From Hydrogenophaga sp. (GTDB lineage: Bacteria; Pseudomonadota; Gammaproteobacteria; Burkholderiales; Burkholderiaceae_C), in assembly GCA_021154985.1 (NCBI GenBank), contig JAJNQE010000127.1, forward strand, positions 1-30,843: a DNA stretch of 30,843 nt, written 5' to 3'. Position 1 is the stretch's first letter. Every line of letters starts with the position of its first letter. Below the pieces are notes generated by a model. The model did no database searches and was not told the DNA's origin. It saw only the letters and a program-made list of their open reading frames with translations. Positions 23,116 to 29,532 of this stretch are shown in pieces. The position numbers and the translations under genes are program-made.

Positions 23116-23841
23116 ATGATCGATCTCTACACGGCGGCAACGCCCAACGGACACAAGGTGTCCATCGCGCTCGAAGAACTCGGGCTGCCCTACACGCTGA
23201 AGGTGCTGGACCTCGCGAAAAACGAGCAGAAGACCCCGGCCTTTCTGGCGATCAACCCCAACGGCCGCATCCCGGCCATCGTGGACCACGAGGCCGGCGG
23301 CTTTGCGGTGTTCGAGTCGGGCGCCTGCCTGGTGTACCTGGCCGAGAAGACCGGCCGGCTGATGCCCACCGACGTCCAAGGCCGCTCGCGGGTGATGCAG
23401 TGGCTCATGTTCCAGATGGGCGGCATCGGGCCGATGATGGGCCAGGCCAATGTGTTCTTCCGCTACTTCCCCGAGAAAATTCCGGCGGTGATCGACCGCT
23501 ACCAGGGCGAGAGCAAGCGCCTGTTCCGCGTGCTCGACGACCGATTGAAAAACCACGAATATCTGGCCGGCGACTACTCCATCGCCGACATCGCCAACTG
23601 GGCCTGGGTGCGCACGCACCGGTGGTCGGGCGTGGAAGTGGACGACCTGCCCAACCTCGTGCGCTGGCGCGATGCGATCCGCGCACGGCCCACGGTGCAG
23701 CGTGGCATCGAGCGGCCTGCGTCCAAGGTGGACCTCACGCGCGACGGCGACGAGGGGGCCAGGAAATTTGCCGAAGAGGCCCGCACCATGGTGGAAATGG
23801 GCCAGAGCCTGAAGAACGCGCCCACGAAAGACTCGCCATGA
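23116..23841 (+). CDS. Glutathione S-transferase family protein (YfcG/Nu-class-like)
   Basis: 241 aa, soluble. The N-terminal thioredoxin-like domain reads MIDLYTAATPNGHKVSIALEE, with the Thr/Asn-Gly entry of Nu-class enzymes (AATPNGHKV), then NPNGRIPAIVDHEAGGFAVFESGACLVYLAEKTGRL (glutathione-binding cis-Pro and ES motifs). The helical C-terminal domain contains DRLKNHEYLAGDYSIADIANWAWV. The Nu class can reduce disulfides with glutathione; the actual substrate is unknown. The stop overlaps the start of a second GST gene by 4 nt (ATGA), so the pair is co-translated. Confidence 0.9.
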   Translation: MIDLYTAATPNGHKVSIALEELGLPYTLKVLDLAKNEQKTPAFLAINPNGRIPAIVDHEAGGFAVFESGACLVYLAEKTGRLMPTDVQGRSRVMQWLMFQMGGIGPMMGQANVFFRYFPEKIPAVIDRYQGESKRLFRVLDDRLKNHEYLAGDYSIADIANWAWVRTHRWSGVEVDDLPNLVRWRDAIRARPTVQRGIERPASKVDLTRDGDEGARKFAEEARTMVEMGQSLKNAPTKDSP

Positions 23842-24455
23842 AACTCTATGTGTCGCAACGCGCACCCAACCCCCGGCGGGTGCAGATGTTCATGGCCGAG
23901 AAGGGCATCACGGGCATCGAGCAGGTCATGGTCGACCTGAACGCCCACGAGCACCGCGCGCCTGGATTTCTCGCCAAGAGCCCGCTGGCGCGCATTCCGG
24001 TGCTGGAACTGGACGATGGGCGCGTCCTGAGCGAAACCCGAGCCATCTGCACCTGGCTGGAAGCTTGGCAGAGCCAGCCCAACCTGATGGGCGAAACGGC
24101 GGAGGAGCGCGCCTTCATCGAGATGGCCGACCGGCGCGTGGAGTGGTACCTGATGCTGCCGCTGGCCAATGCGATCCGGCACACGCATCCTGGCCTGGCT
24201 CCACTGGAGCAACCGCAGTTCCCCGACTACGGTCAATCGCAACTGGGCAAGGCGCTGGAGACCGCAGCCTGGCTCGACGGCGAACTGCAACGCCAGCCCT
24301 GGGTGGCCGGTGACCGCTTCACCATCGCCGACATCACCGCGTTCTGCACCGTGGAGTTTGGCAAGCTGATGCGCTTCAAGCCCACTGAGCATGGCCTGCA
24401 TGCCCTGCAAGCCTGGCGCGACAAAGTGGCTGCGCGGCCCAGCGCCCAGGCCTGA
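23838..24455 (+). CDS. Glutathione S-transferase family protein, second of a pair
   Basis: 205 aa, start in the ATGA overlap with the upstream GST gene. The N-terminal domain reads MKLYVSQRAPNPRRVQMFMAEKGI, then SPLARIPVLELDDGRVLSETRAICTWLE, in which the glutathione-binding Pro and the SE motif for the gamma-glutamyl group are visible. The C-terminal helical part has LDGELQRQPWVAGDRFTIADITAFCTVEFGKLM, including the GxxFTIADI N-capping box. The two tandem GSTs are clearly diverged from each other, suggesting different substrates rather than a recent duplication. Confidence 0.9.
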   Translation: MKLYVSQRAPNPRRVQMFMAEKGITGIEQVMVDLNAHEHRAPGFLAKSPLARIPVLELDDGRVLSETRAICTWLEAWQSQPNLMGETAEERAFIEMADRRVEWYLMLPLANAIRHTHPGLAPLEQPQFPDYGQSQLGKALETAAWLDGELQRQPWVAGDRFTIADITAFCTVEFGKLMRFKPTEHGLHALQAWRDKVAARPSAQA

Positions 24456-24467
24456 TCGGCACGACGT

Positions 24468-24914
24468 TCAGGCGAACTGCGGCGTGCGGTAGGACTCCAG
24501 CTGCGTGCGCACGGCGCGCGCCAGCGCCATCTCGCCCGGGGTGCCGGGCCGCCAGGCGTCCACCGGCATGTGCTGACCATCGTCGTCCACAGCCACAAAC
24601 ACCATCAGGCATTCCGTGGTCTTGAGCATGCGTCCGCCCTTGACGTCCCCGCTGCGCACTTCCACCGCGATGTTCATGCCCGTGTGACCGGTGTAGGCCA
24701 GCCGCGCCTCCACCTCGACCAGGTGATTCAGCGCGATGGGTCGGTGAAAGCGCACGCCGCTGGCGTAGACGGTGAGGCAGTGGCGCCGCGCCCAGCCCGT
24801 GGCGCAGGCGTAGCCAGCTTCGTCGATCCACTTCATGACCGTTCCACCCGAGACGGTTTTGTCGGGAACGGCTGCCGCAGCGGCGGCCAGAAATCGCATG
24901 GTGATGACAGACAC
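24468..24914 (-). CDS. Acyl-CoA thioesterase, hotdog fold (YciA-like)
   Basis: 148 aa. Hydrolyses acyl-CoA to free acid and CoA. The hotdog helix is clear: KTVSGGTVMKWIDEAGYACATGWARRH, with the GGxxMKWIDEAG motif of the YciA/acyl-CoA hydrolase group. GVRFHRPIALNHLVEVEARLAYTGHTGMNIAVEV follows as the central strands. The GTG at 24914 (VSVITMRF) is used as start; ATG at 24899 is the alternative and would remove five residues. Neither has a convincing Shine-Dalgarno. It lies 85 bp downstream of the CYTH-CHAD gene on the same strand but has its own promoter-like region, and it converges with the second GST gene. Confidence 0.86.
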   Translation of the reverse strand: MSVITMRFLAAAAAAVPDKTVSGGTVMKWIDEAGYACATGWARRHCLTVYASGVRFHRPIALNHLVEVEARLAYTGHTGMNIAVEVRSGDVKGGRMLKTTECLMVFVAVDDDGQHMPVDAWRPGTPGEMALARAVRTQLESYRTPQFA

Positions 24915-24933
24915 GGAGCCCCCGTTTGGAATA

Positions 24934-24954
24934 CTTTCGTGTGATTATCGAAAG
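24934..24954 (-). promoter_or_regulatory. Inverted repeat CTTTCG-N9-CGAAAG over the thioesterase -10
   Basis: Perfect 6-bp arms (24934-24939 and 24949-24954). On the minus strand GATAAT (24949-24944), a good -10, lies at the edge of the repeat, so a protein bound here would cover the promoter. The regulator is unknown; there is no regulator gene adjacent. Confidence 0.45.
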
Positions 24955-24999
24955 AACCCGCCGAAACCCGTCACCCATCCGTCAAGCCGTCAACGCCGC

Positions 25000-26574
25000 T
25001 CAGCCCCAGGGCGTCGGGGCCTTCTCCAGTGAACGCTCCATGGCCGGCAGCGCTTGCAGCCCGGCGTCCAGCCGCGACTGCAAGGCCTGCTGCCAGTGCA
25101 CCACCAAGGCCGACGCCGGCCCAGCCGGCGCAGCGCCCAGCAACGCGTGCGCGGTGCTCAGGTCGTTGAGCCGCCCCAGCAGTTCCTGCGCGCTGGCCAA
25201 GGCCGCCGTGCTGCGTTCAACACGTTTGGGCGGCAACACGCTGGCCAGGAACGCCTGCGCGTAGCGCAGCTTCTTGAGCGAGAGGCGCAAGGCGTGGCGG
25301 CCTTCGGGGCCCATGCGCCGAGCCGCGCGGGCCTGTTGCCGAAGACCGGCAAAGCGCTCGCGCAGGGCGGCCCTGGCCCACACCGCCAAACCATCGCCCT
25401 CTGGCGACCGGGATGTCACCGCGTCCACCGGCTGCAGGCTCAGCACGGCCCGCGTGAAGGCCAGCAGGCGCACGGCGTGTTCGCGGCTGCCCAGCGCGTC
25501 GGCTGCGCGCTGCCCGGCCGCGCGACGCTGCTGCTGCACCCACGCCGTCAGCGCCTCGGGGGCTCCGTCAGCCACATGGGGCGCGGGTGATCCGCTGGCC
25601 ATCAGCTCGGGCATCCACTCAAGGGCGAACACGTCCCAGTTGCGGGCGTCGCCCAATTGGTTGGTGAGCAGCTTCCACTCGTTCGACCAATGCGCCACGA
25701 ACCGCCGGGGCAGCACCGGGCGAAAGAGGCGCAAGCCCGTGCGCAGCCGGCGCAAGGCCACGCGCGCCTGGTGCACAAACTCGGGATCGGGCAGCGCCCC
25801 CTCGGGCCCAGGGTGCAGCACACCGGCTTCGTTGGCCTGCAGGTGGGCCAGGCAGCTGAGCGCCGCTGCACGAAAGGCCTGCACCGGATGCATGTCGGCT
25901 TGCAGCTGCAGGCCCCCCGCCTTCACCGGCTGCACGCGCTCGCCCATGAACAGCGCGTAGCCGCGTTCGGCCTTGCTGCGGTTGGCCGGTCGCAGGCGCA
26001 AGGCGCTCGCGGCCTGGCCGTGGGGCCCTAGCGCGAGGGTGTGGGCGAGGTCGAGCAAGGCGTCCACCGGGCCGTCCAGCAGTTCCAGCTCCAGTTCCAG
26101 GATCGGCTGGCGGTGGTTGCCCTGCGCGTTGCCGGTGGCGATGAAACCCTGGTCCAGCGCCACCTCCACGCACGCGTGCCCGTGCTGCAGCACCCAGCTG
26201 CGCCGGGTGAAGTCGGTGCGAAACACCGGCACCAGTTGCCAGGCCACGCTGGCGAGCTGCGCGGCCAGTGCCGCGTCGCCCACCAGCGCTGTGAAATCGA
26301 AGACGCCGGGTCGGGTGGGCGCTTCCCACTCGCCGCGTTGCGACAGGCCGCCCACCGACTGTCCCGCGGTCTTCACCGTGAGCAGCGTCTGGCGGCCCAC
26401 GCGGCGCTCGCGCACGGCCATGCGCTGCGCGCGCAGGGCCAGGGTGGAGGTGTCGAAGTAGGTGTTGAACAAGCGCTCGCGCCGGGCGGGCTGGGCCTTC
26501 AGCAAGGGGTGTTTCAGAAGCGCCACCAGGTCTTGCGGATGCACTTCGAGCTTGAGTTCGGTTTCTTGCGACAT
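25000..26574 (-). CDS. CYTH and CHAD domain protein (inorganic triphosphatase/polyphosphate-associated)
   Basis: 524 aa. Residues 1-200 are a CYTH domain: ETELKLEV carries the ExExK signature (Glu4, Glu6, Lys8), followed by NTYFDT, RMAVRERRV, LTVKTAG and later ILELELELLDG. CYTH proteins hydrolyse triphosphates such as PPPi. Residues about 225-510 are a CHAD domain, with the conserved HQARVALRRLRTGLRLFRPVL and HALRLSLKKLRYAQAFL, rich in basic residues; CHAD binds polyphosphate and localises to polyphosphate granules. The start at ATG 26574 (MSQETELK) has no clear Shine-Dalgarno. The fused form resembles E. coli YgiF in order. It probably works in phosphate/polyphosphate metabolism. Confidence 0.93.
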   Translation of the reverse strand: MSQETELKLEVHPQDLVALLKHPLLKAQPARRERLFNTYFDTSTLALRAQRMAVRERRVGRQTLLTVKTAGQSVGGLSQRGEWEAPTRPGVFDFTALVGDAALAAQLASVAWQLVPVFRTDFTRRSWVLQHGHACVEVALDQGFIATGNAQGNHRQPILELELELLDGPVDALLDLAHTLALGPHGQAASALRLRPANRSKAERGYALFMGERVQPVKAGGLQLQADMHPVQAFRAAALSCLAHLQANEAGVLHPGPEGALPDPEFVHQARVALRRLRTGLRLFRPVLPRRFVAHWSNEWKLLTNQLGDARNWDVFALEWMPELMASGSPAPHVADGAPEALTAWVQQQRRAAGQRAADALGSREHAVRLLAFTRAVLSLQPVDAVTSRSPEGDGLAVWARAALRERFAGLRQQARAARRMGPEGRHALRLSLKKLRYAQAFLASVLPPKRVERSTAALASAQELLGRLNDLSTAHALLGAAPAGPASALVVHWQQALQSRLDAGLQALPAMERSLEKAPTPWG

Positions 26575-26685
26575 GGCGGGCGGCAAACGGTGGTTGTGGA
26601 GCGACGAACCGCCGAGTCTGACAGCCCTTGAAGCCGTGGCGCAACACCAAGACCCTTCGCACACAAGCGGTCACCAGCGCGGGGC

Positions 26686-26700
26686 TTGTGAGCGTCACAA
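26686..26700. promoter_or_regulatory. Inverted repeat TTGTGA-GCG-TCACAA upstream of the CigR-like gene
   Basis: A perfect 15-bp palindrome 52 bp before the next ATG. The arms match the half-sites of CRP-type regulators (TGTGA/TCACA), but the centre is 3 nt rather than 6, so a different protein is likely. It could regulate the CigR-like/MipA-like pair or mark their promoter. Confidence 0.45.
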
Positions 26701-26751
26701 TTCCGTTCAGGGCGTGCGCCTTTCAACAACATCGCCCACACGGAGCACAAC

Positions 26752-27309
26752 ATGAACACCTCTTTGAATCACACCGCCCGCTCGCTGGTATTGAGCCTCG
26801 CCGCCGGCTTGTGCATGGCGCCTGCCTTGGCCGAAAAACCGGCCCATGCGGGTGGCGGAAAACACGACAAGTGGGAGAAATCCGAGCACGGCGACAAAGG
26901 TCACAAAGGTGGCAAGAAAGACCGCGACGATCAACACCGCCAAGCCGGCTCGGGTGATCGCTCTTCGACCAATGTGGCCGTTCAGATCAACATCGGCGGC
27001 TACTTTCAGGACAGCCAGCGCTTGGCGGTGCGCGAGTACTACGAGCCGCGTTTTCGCGCCGGCAACTGCCCACCCGGCCTGGCCAAGAAGAACAACGGCT
27101 GCCAGCCACCCGGCCAGGCAAAGAAATGGCGCAAGGGCTACCGCCTGCCGTCCGACGTGGTGTATTACCCCGTGCCCAACGACATCTCGATCCGCCTGGG
27201 CGTGCCGCCATCGGGCCACAAATACGTGCGCGTGGCGGCCGACATCCTGCTGATTGCTGTGGGCACCAGCATGGTGGTCGACGCCATCGAAGACCTGAGC
27301 CGCCTCTGA
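26752..27309 (+). CDS. CigR/RcnB-like exported protein
   Basis: 185 aa with a signal peptide (RSLVLSLAAGLCMAPALA). The mature part starts with a hydrophilic stretch full of His, Lys, Asp and Gly (residues about 28-70, KPAHAGGGKHDKWEKSEHGDKGHK and on), which may bind metal. The conserved REYYEPRFRAGNCPPGLAKK and NGCQPPGQAKKWRKGYRLP follow, with two Cys. A C-terminal hydrophobic helix (ADILLIAVGTSMVVDAIEDL) probably inserts in a membrane. This matches proteins called anti-virulence regulator CigR or RcnB-like; no function is established here. The ATG at 26752 has GGAG 10 nt upstream. It is followed 10 nt later by a MipA/OmpV-like gene, likely an operon. Confidence 0.85.
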   Translation: MNTSLNHTARSLVLSLAAGLCMAPALAEKPAHAGGGKHDKWEKSEHGDKGHKGGKKDRDDQHRQAGSGDRSSTNVAVQINIGGYFQDSQRLAVREYYEPRFRAGNCPPGLAKKNNGCQPPGQAKKWRKGYRLPSDVVYYPVPNDISIRLGVPPSGHKYVRVAADILLIAVGTSMVVDAIEDLSRL

Positions 27310-27319
27310 GCGCAGCACC

Positions 27320-28144
27320 ATGAACCGCCCGCCGCTCCTCCCTTGCGCGTTGGTGGCCGCGTCGTGGGCGGTGGCAGCACATGCCCAACAGGCCGAACCG
27401 GTTGCGCTGGAGGCCAGCCGCGACTACTTGCTCGGCGCGTCGCTCTCCAGCTCACGCGACCCTTTTGGCACCAACGAGCAAAAGCTCGGCCTGCGCCCGA
27501 TCTGGGCCTTCCAGCTCGGCCGCTTTCGTTTTGCCACCTCGGGCGCCAGCGCGCTGCTCGCGCAGGGTCGGGAAACGGTGGACAGCGGCGTGAGCACGGT
27601 GCTCGCCCGCAGCGACCTGCTTTCGCTGAGCACCTCGTTGTCCATCGACGAGGGCCGTTCGTGGAAGGACGACCCGGTGTACGGCGGCCTTCCACGGGTG
27701 CGCGACACGGTGCGCGGCCGTGTCACCGCGGGCGTCACCCTGAGCCCGCGCTGGAGCGCCTCGCTGCGCGCCTCGCAAGACCTGCTCGGACGCGACGGCG
27801 GTCTGCGGCTGGACTCCGGCCTGAACTACCGCCACCCGCTGTCGCCCCAGACGCACTGGGACTTGTCCCTGGGCATCGGCTGGGCCAACGGCACCTACCG
27901 GCAAACCCACTATGGCATCGCCCCGAACGCTGCAACCGCCACCGGTCTGCAGGCCTATGCACTGGGATCGGGCTTCGACGGTGCCTCGCTGGGCTGGCGC
28001 CTGACCTCGGCCCTCAACCGCAACTGGGTCGCCTACGGCGGTCTGAGCGTGTACCAGCTGCAGGGCGCGGTATCGCGCAGCCCGCTGGCCACGCGCAACA
28101 CCACCTTTGGCGCCACGCTGGGGCTGGCTTACCGGAACAACTGA
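27320..28144 (+). CDS. MipA/OmpV-family outer membrane protein
   Basis: 274 aa with a signal peptide ending AHA. The mature chain is a beta-barrel candidate: alternating strands such as LLGASLSSSRDP, FRFATSGASALL, RVTAGVTLSPRWSASLRASQ, SLGWRLTSALNRNWVAYGGLSVY, and ending in an aromatic/polar strand FGATLGLAYRNN. MipA was first described as a scaffold between murein hydrolase and synthase; OmpV-like members are porins or adhesins. Start ATG 27320, 10 nt after the CigR-like gene. It is the last gene before the accessory-looking region. Confidence 0.86.
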   Translation: MNRPPLLPCALVAASWAVAAHAQQAEPVALEASRDYLLGASLSSSRDPFGTNEQKLGLRPIWAFQLGRFRFATSGASALLAQGRETVDSGVSTVLARSDLLSLSTSLSIDEGRSWKDDPVYGGLPRVRDTVRGRVTAGVTLSPRWSASLRASQDLLGRDGGLRLDSGLNYRHPLSPQTHWDLSLGIGWANGTYRQTHYGIAPNAATATGLQAYALGSGFDGASLGWRLTSALNRNWVAYGGLSVYQLQGAVSRSPLATRNTTFGATLGLAYRNN

Positions 28145-28207
28145 CGGGACCAGGGGAGCCAAGGGCACCCGGGACAACGACACAATGCCTGCGCGCCCCT
28201 CTGTGCC

Positions 28208-28231
28208 TGGTGCGCCATATCAGGGCGCCCA
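28208..28231. other. Hairpin between the MipA-like gene and the accessory region
   Basis: TGG-(T)-GCGCC (28208-28216) pairs with GGCGC-CCA (28224-28231) around ATATCAG, with one bulge. There is no T run. It may slow or end the upstream transcript. No tRNA or attachment-site-like repeat was found at this boundary. Confidence 0.35.
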
Positions 28232-28245
28232 TAGGCCAGCGCCTC

Positions 28246-28473
28246 ATGAACGATGGACTCAAGCAGCTCGCACCCATCCGACATGTCAGCGACAGCCAAC
28301 GCGAAACCGTCATTCGCGAAACCATAAAGGACCTGCTCAGGACGCAGGGCAAACAGCAAGACCTGGTGTTTCTGGCAGAGCTCCCACTCAAGACCGCGAC
28401 CAAAACCACCCTGCGCGGCGAGAGAATGATTGTTTTCAAAATTGCTACAAATGAAGCAAAATTGGGAACATGA
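28246..28473 (+). CDS. Small hypothetical protein, uncertain
   Basis: 75 aa, no family recognised. The sequence (VSDSQRETVIRETIKDLLRTQG, then LAELPLKTATKTTLRGERM) is charged and lacks membrane or signal segments. Its stop overlaps the next gene's start by 4 nt (ATGA at 28470-28473), which is the usual mark of a coupled gene. Against it: no ribosome site before ATG 28246, and the last 40 bp look like a promoter for the next gene. The local DNA is more AT-rich than neighbours. It could be a short accessory gene or a remnant. Confidence 0.35.
   Translation: MNDGLKQLAPIRHVSDSQRETVIRETIKDLLRTQGKQQDLVFLAELPLKTATKTTLRGERMIVFKIATNEAKLGT
28442..28459. promoter_or_regulatory. Inverted repeat TTGCT-N8-AGCAA before the wHTH-MNT gene
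   Basis: Two 5-bp arms (28442-28446 and 28455-28459) in an AT-rich stretch directly before ATG 28470, with a -10-like TACAAA at 28446-28451. It is a plausible autoregulatory site for the winged-helix protein encoded next. Confidence 0.4.
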
Positions 28474-29126
28474 ATTCCATCGCCCACCATCTGCTTGGCC
28501 AGACCCGTTCCCGCGTGCTCAGCGCCTTGCTGCTGCACCCCGAGCGCTCGCTGCACGTGCGGGAGCTGGCTCGGGTGGCGCACACTTCGCCGGGCTCGCT
28601 CCACCGCGAGCTGCGCGCGCTGGCCGAACTTGGGTTGCTGATCCGGCAGGATGTGGGGCGGCAGGTCACCTACCAGGCCAATGAACGGTCGCCAGTGTTT
28701 GCCGAACTGGCAGGCCTGCTGCGCAAGACCGCCGGCCTGGCCGATGTGCTGCGCAATGCAATCGCGCCACTGGGCAACGCGGTGTCGATGGCGTTTGTAT
28801 ACGGCTCCATGGCCGATGGCACGGAGCGAGCAGGGAGCGATGTGGATGTGATGGTGCTGGGCGAAGCGGGCTTTGCCGACGTGGCGCTGGCACTGGCGCC
28901 GGCAGCGACCGTGCTGGGGCGCGAGGTGAACCCGACGCCCATGCCGCCGGCGGACTTTGCCCGCCGCTTCACCGAGGGGGACGGTTTTGCCCGCAGCGTG
29001 GTCGCTGGCACCAGAATCTGGCTCAAGGGAGAAGAACATGACTTTGCAGAACTTGTTGCGCATCGGCCGCCTGAAAGCACACTCGGCCACAGCGGCGGAG
29101 GTGCAGCGCCTGCTGGCGGCGGTTGA
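28470..29126 (+). CDS. Winged-helix/MNT nucleotidyltransferase (HEPN-MNT antitoxin-like)
   Basis: 218 aa in two parts. Residues 1-75 are a winged helix-turn-helix (SRVLSALLLHPERSLHVRELARVAHTSPGSLHRELRALAELGLL, then a wing). Residues about 95-200 are a minimal nucleotidyltransferase with the exact GS-X10-DxD motif: Gly112-Ser113 and Asp124-Val-Asp126 in VYGSMADGTERAGSDVDVMV. Known MNT antitoxins neutralise HEPN toxins by AMPylation; the added winged helix suggests it also represses its own promoter. The last 89 nt overlap the HEPN gene in another frame, where the C-terminus becomes low-complexity (GHSGGGAAPAGGG), so this tail is probably not conserved. No strong Shine-Dalgarno before ATG 28470. 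Confidence 0.88.
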   Translation: MNSIAHHLLGQTRSRVLSALLLHPERSLHVRELARVAHTSPGSLHRELRALAELGLLIRQDVGRQVTYQANERSPVFAELAGLLRKTAGLADVLRNAIAPLGNAVSMAFVYGSMADGTERAGSDVDVMVLGEAGFADVALALAPAATVLGREVNPTPMPPADFARRFTEGDGFARSVVAGTRIWLKGEEHDFAELVAHRPPESTLGHSGGGAAPAGGG

Positions 29127-29490
29127 GCGCAACCTGAACGACGCGGCGCAGACCGGGATCAGCGATGAAACGCGCTTTGACGCGGCCTACAAGGCGGTGA
29201 TGCAGTGCGCCCTGGCCGCGATGCTGGCGCAGGGATACCGGCCATCCACCAGCGAGCCAGGGCACCACGTGACGCTGATCCAGTCACTGCCGCTCACGCT
29301 GGGCGTCGACAACACCACCTGGGTGCTGTTGGACGCGCTGCGCCGCAAACGCAACGCCAACGACTACACGGGCGATGGCGTCACGCCGGACATGGTGGGC
29401 GAGTGCATCAACCAGGGGCGTCAGCTCAACGCGCTGTTGCGCCAGCATTTGCAGCGGGCGCATCCAGCGCTGTTGCAGTGCCAAGGTTAA
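29038..29490 (+). CDS. HEPN-domain protein (toxin-like partner of the MNT protein)
   Basis: 150 aa, all helical. HEPN features: the helix RFDAAYKAVMQCALAAMLAQGYRPSTSEPGHHVTLIQSL and the downstream LLDALRRKRNANDYTGDGV. The RNase motif of active HEPN toxins is R-X4-6-H; here Arg105-Asn106 is followed by Ala-Asn-Asp-Tyr110 and no His, so catalytic activity is uncertain. The start at ATG 29038 has GGGAG upstream and lies 89 nt inside the MNT gene, an overlap that suggests tight translational coupling. An Mrr-like endonuclease starts 42 nt after its stop. Function inferred from the HEPN-MNT pairing; an inactive or adapter HEPN is also possible. Confidence 0.8.
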   Translation: MTLQNLLRIGRLKAHSATAAEVQRLLAAVERNLNDAAQTGISDETRFDAAYKAVMQCALAAMLAQGYRPSTSEPGHHVTLIQSLPLTLGVDNTTWVLLDALRRKRNANDYTGDGVTPDMVGECINQGRQLNALLRQHLQRAHPALLQCQG

Positions 29491-29516
29491 GCCGGGCCAC
29501 GACCGACATCAAAACC

Positions 29517-29523
29517 AAGGAGG
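29517..29523 (+). promoter_or_regulatory. Strong ribosome-binding site for the Mrr-like nuclease
   Basis: AAGGAGG, a full anti-Shine-Dalgarno match, 9 nt before ATG 29533. It is one of the two best ribosome sites in the window (the other is before the exported protein at 77). It fixes the start and suggests efficient translation of the nuclease relative to the poor initiation context of the wHTH-MNT gene. Confidence 0.8.
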
Positions 29524-29532
29524 AAATCAACC

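Noticed and set aside
22049..23140. 363-codon minus-strand frame opposite the DUF1501 gene
   Set aside because: Antisense shadow; runs through the hairpin element and has no recognisable domain.
28145..28469. Integration site (tRNA or attachment repeat) at the left edge of the accessory block
   Set aside because: No tRNA-like fold, direct repeat shared with the right edge, or integrase gene could be found.
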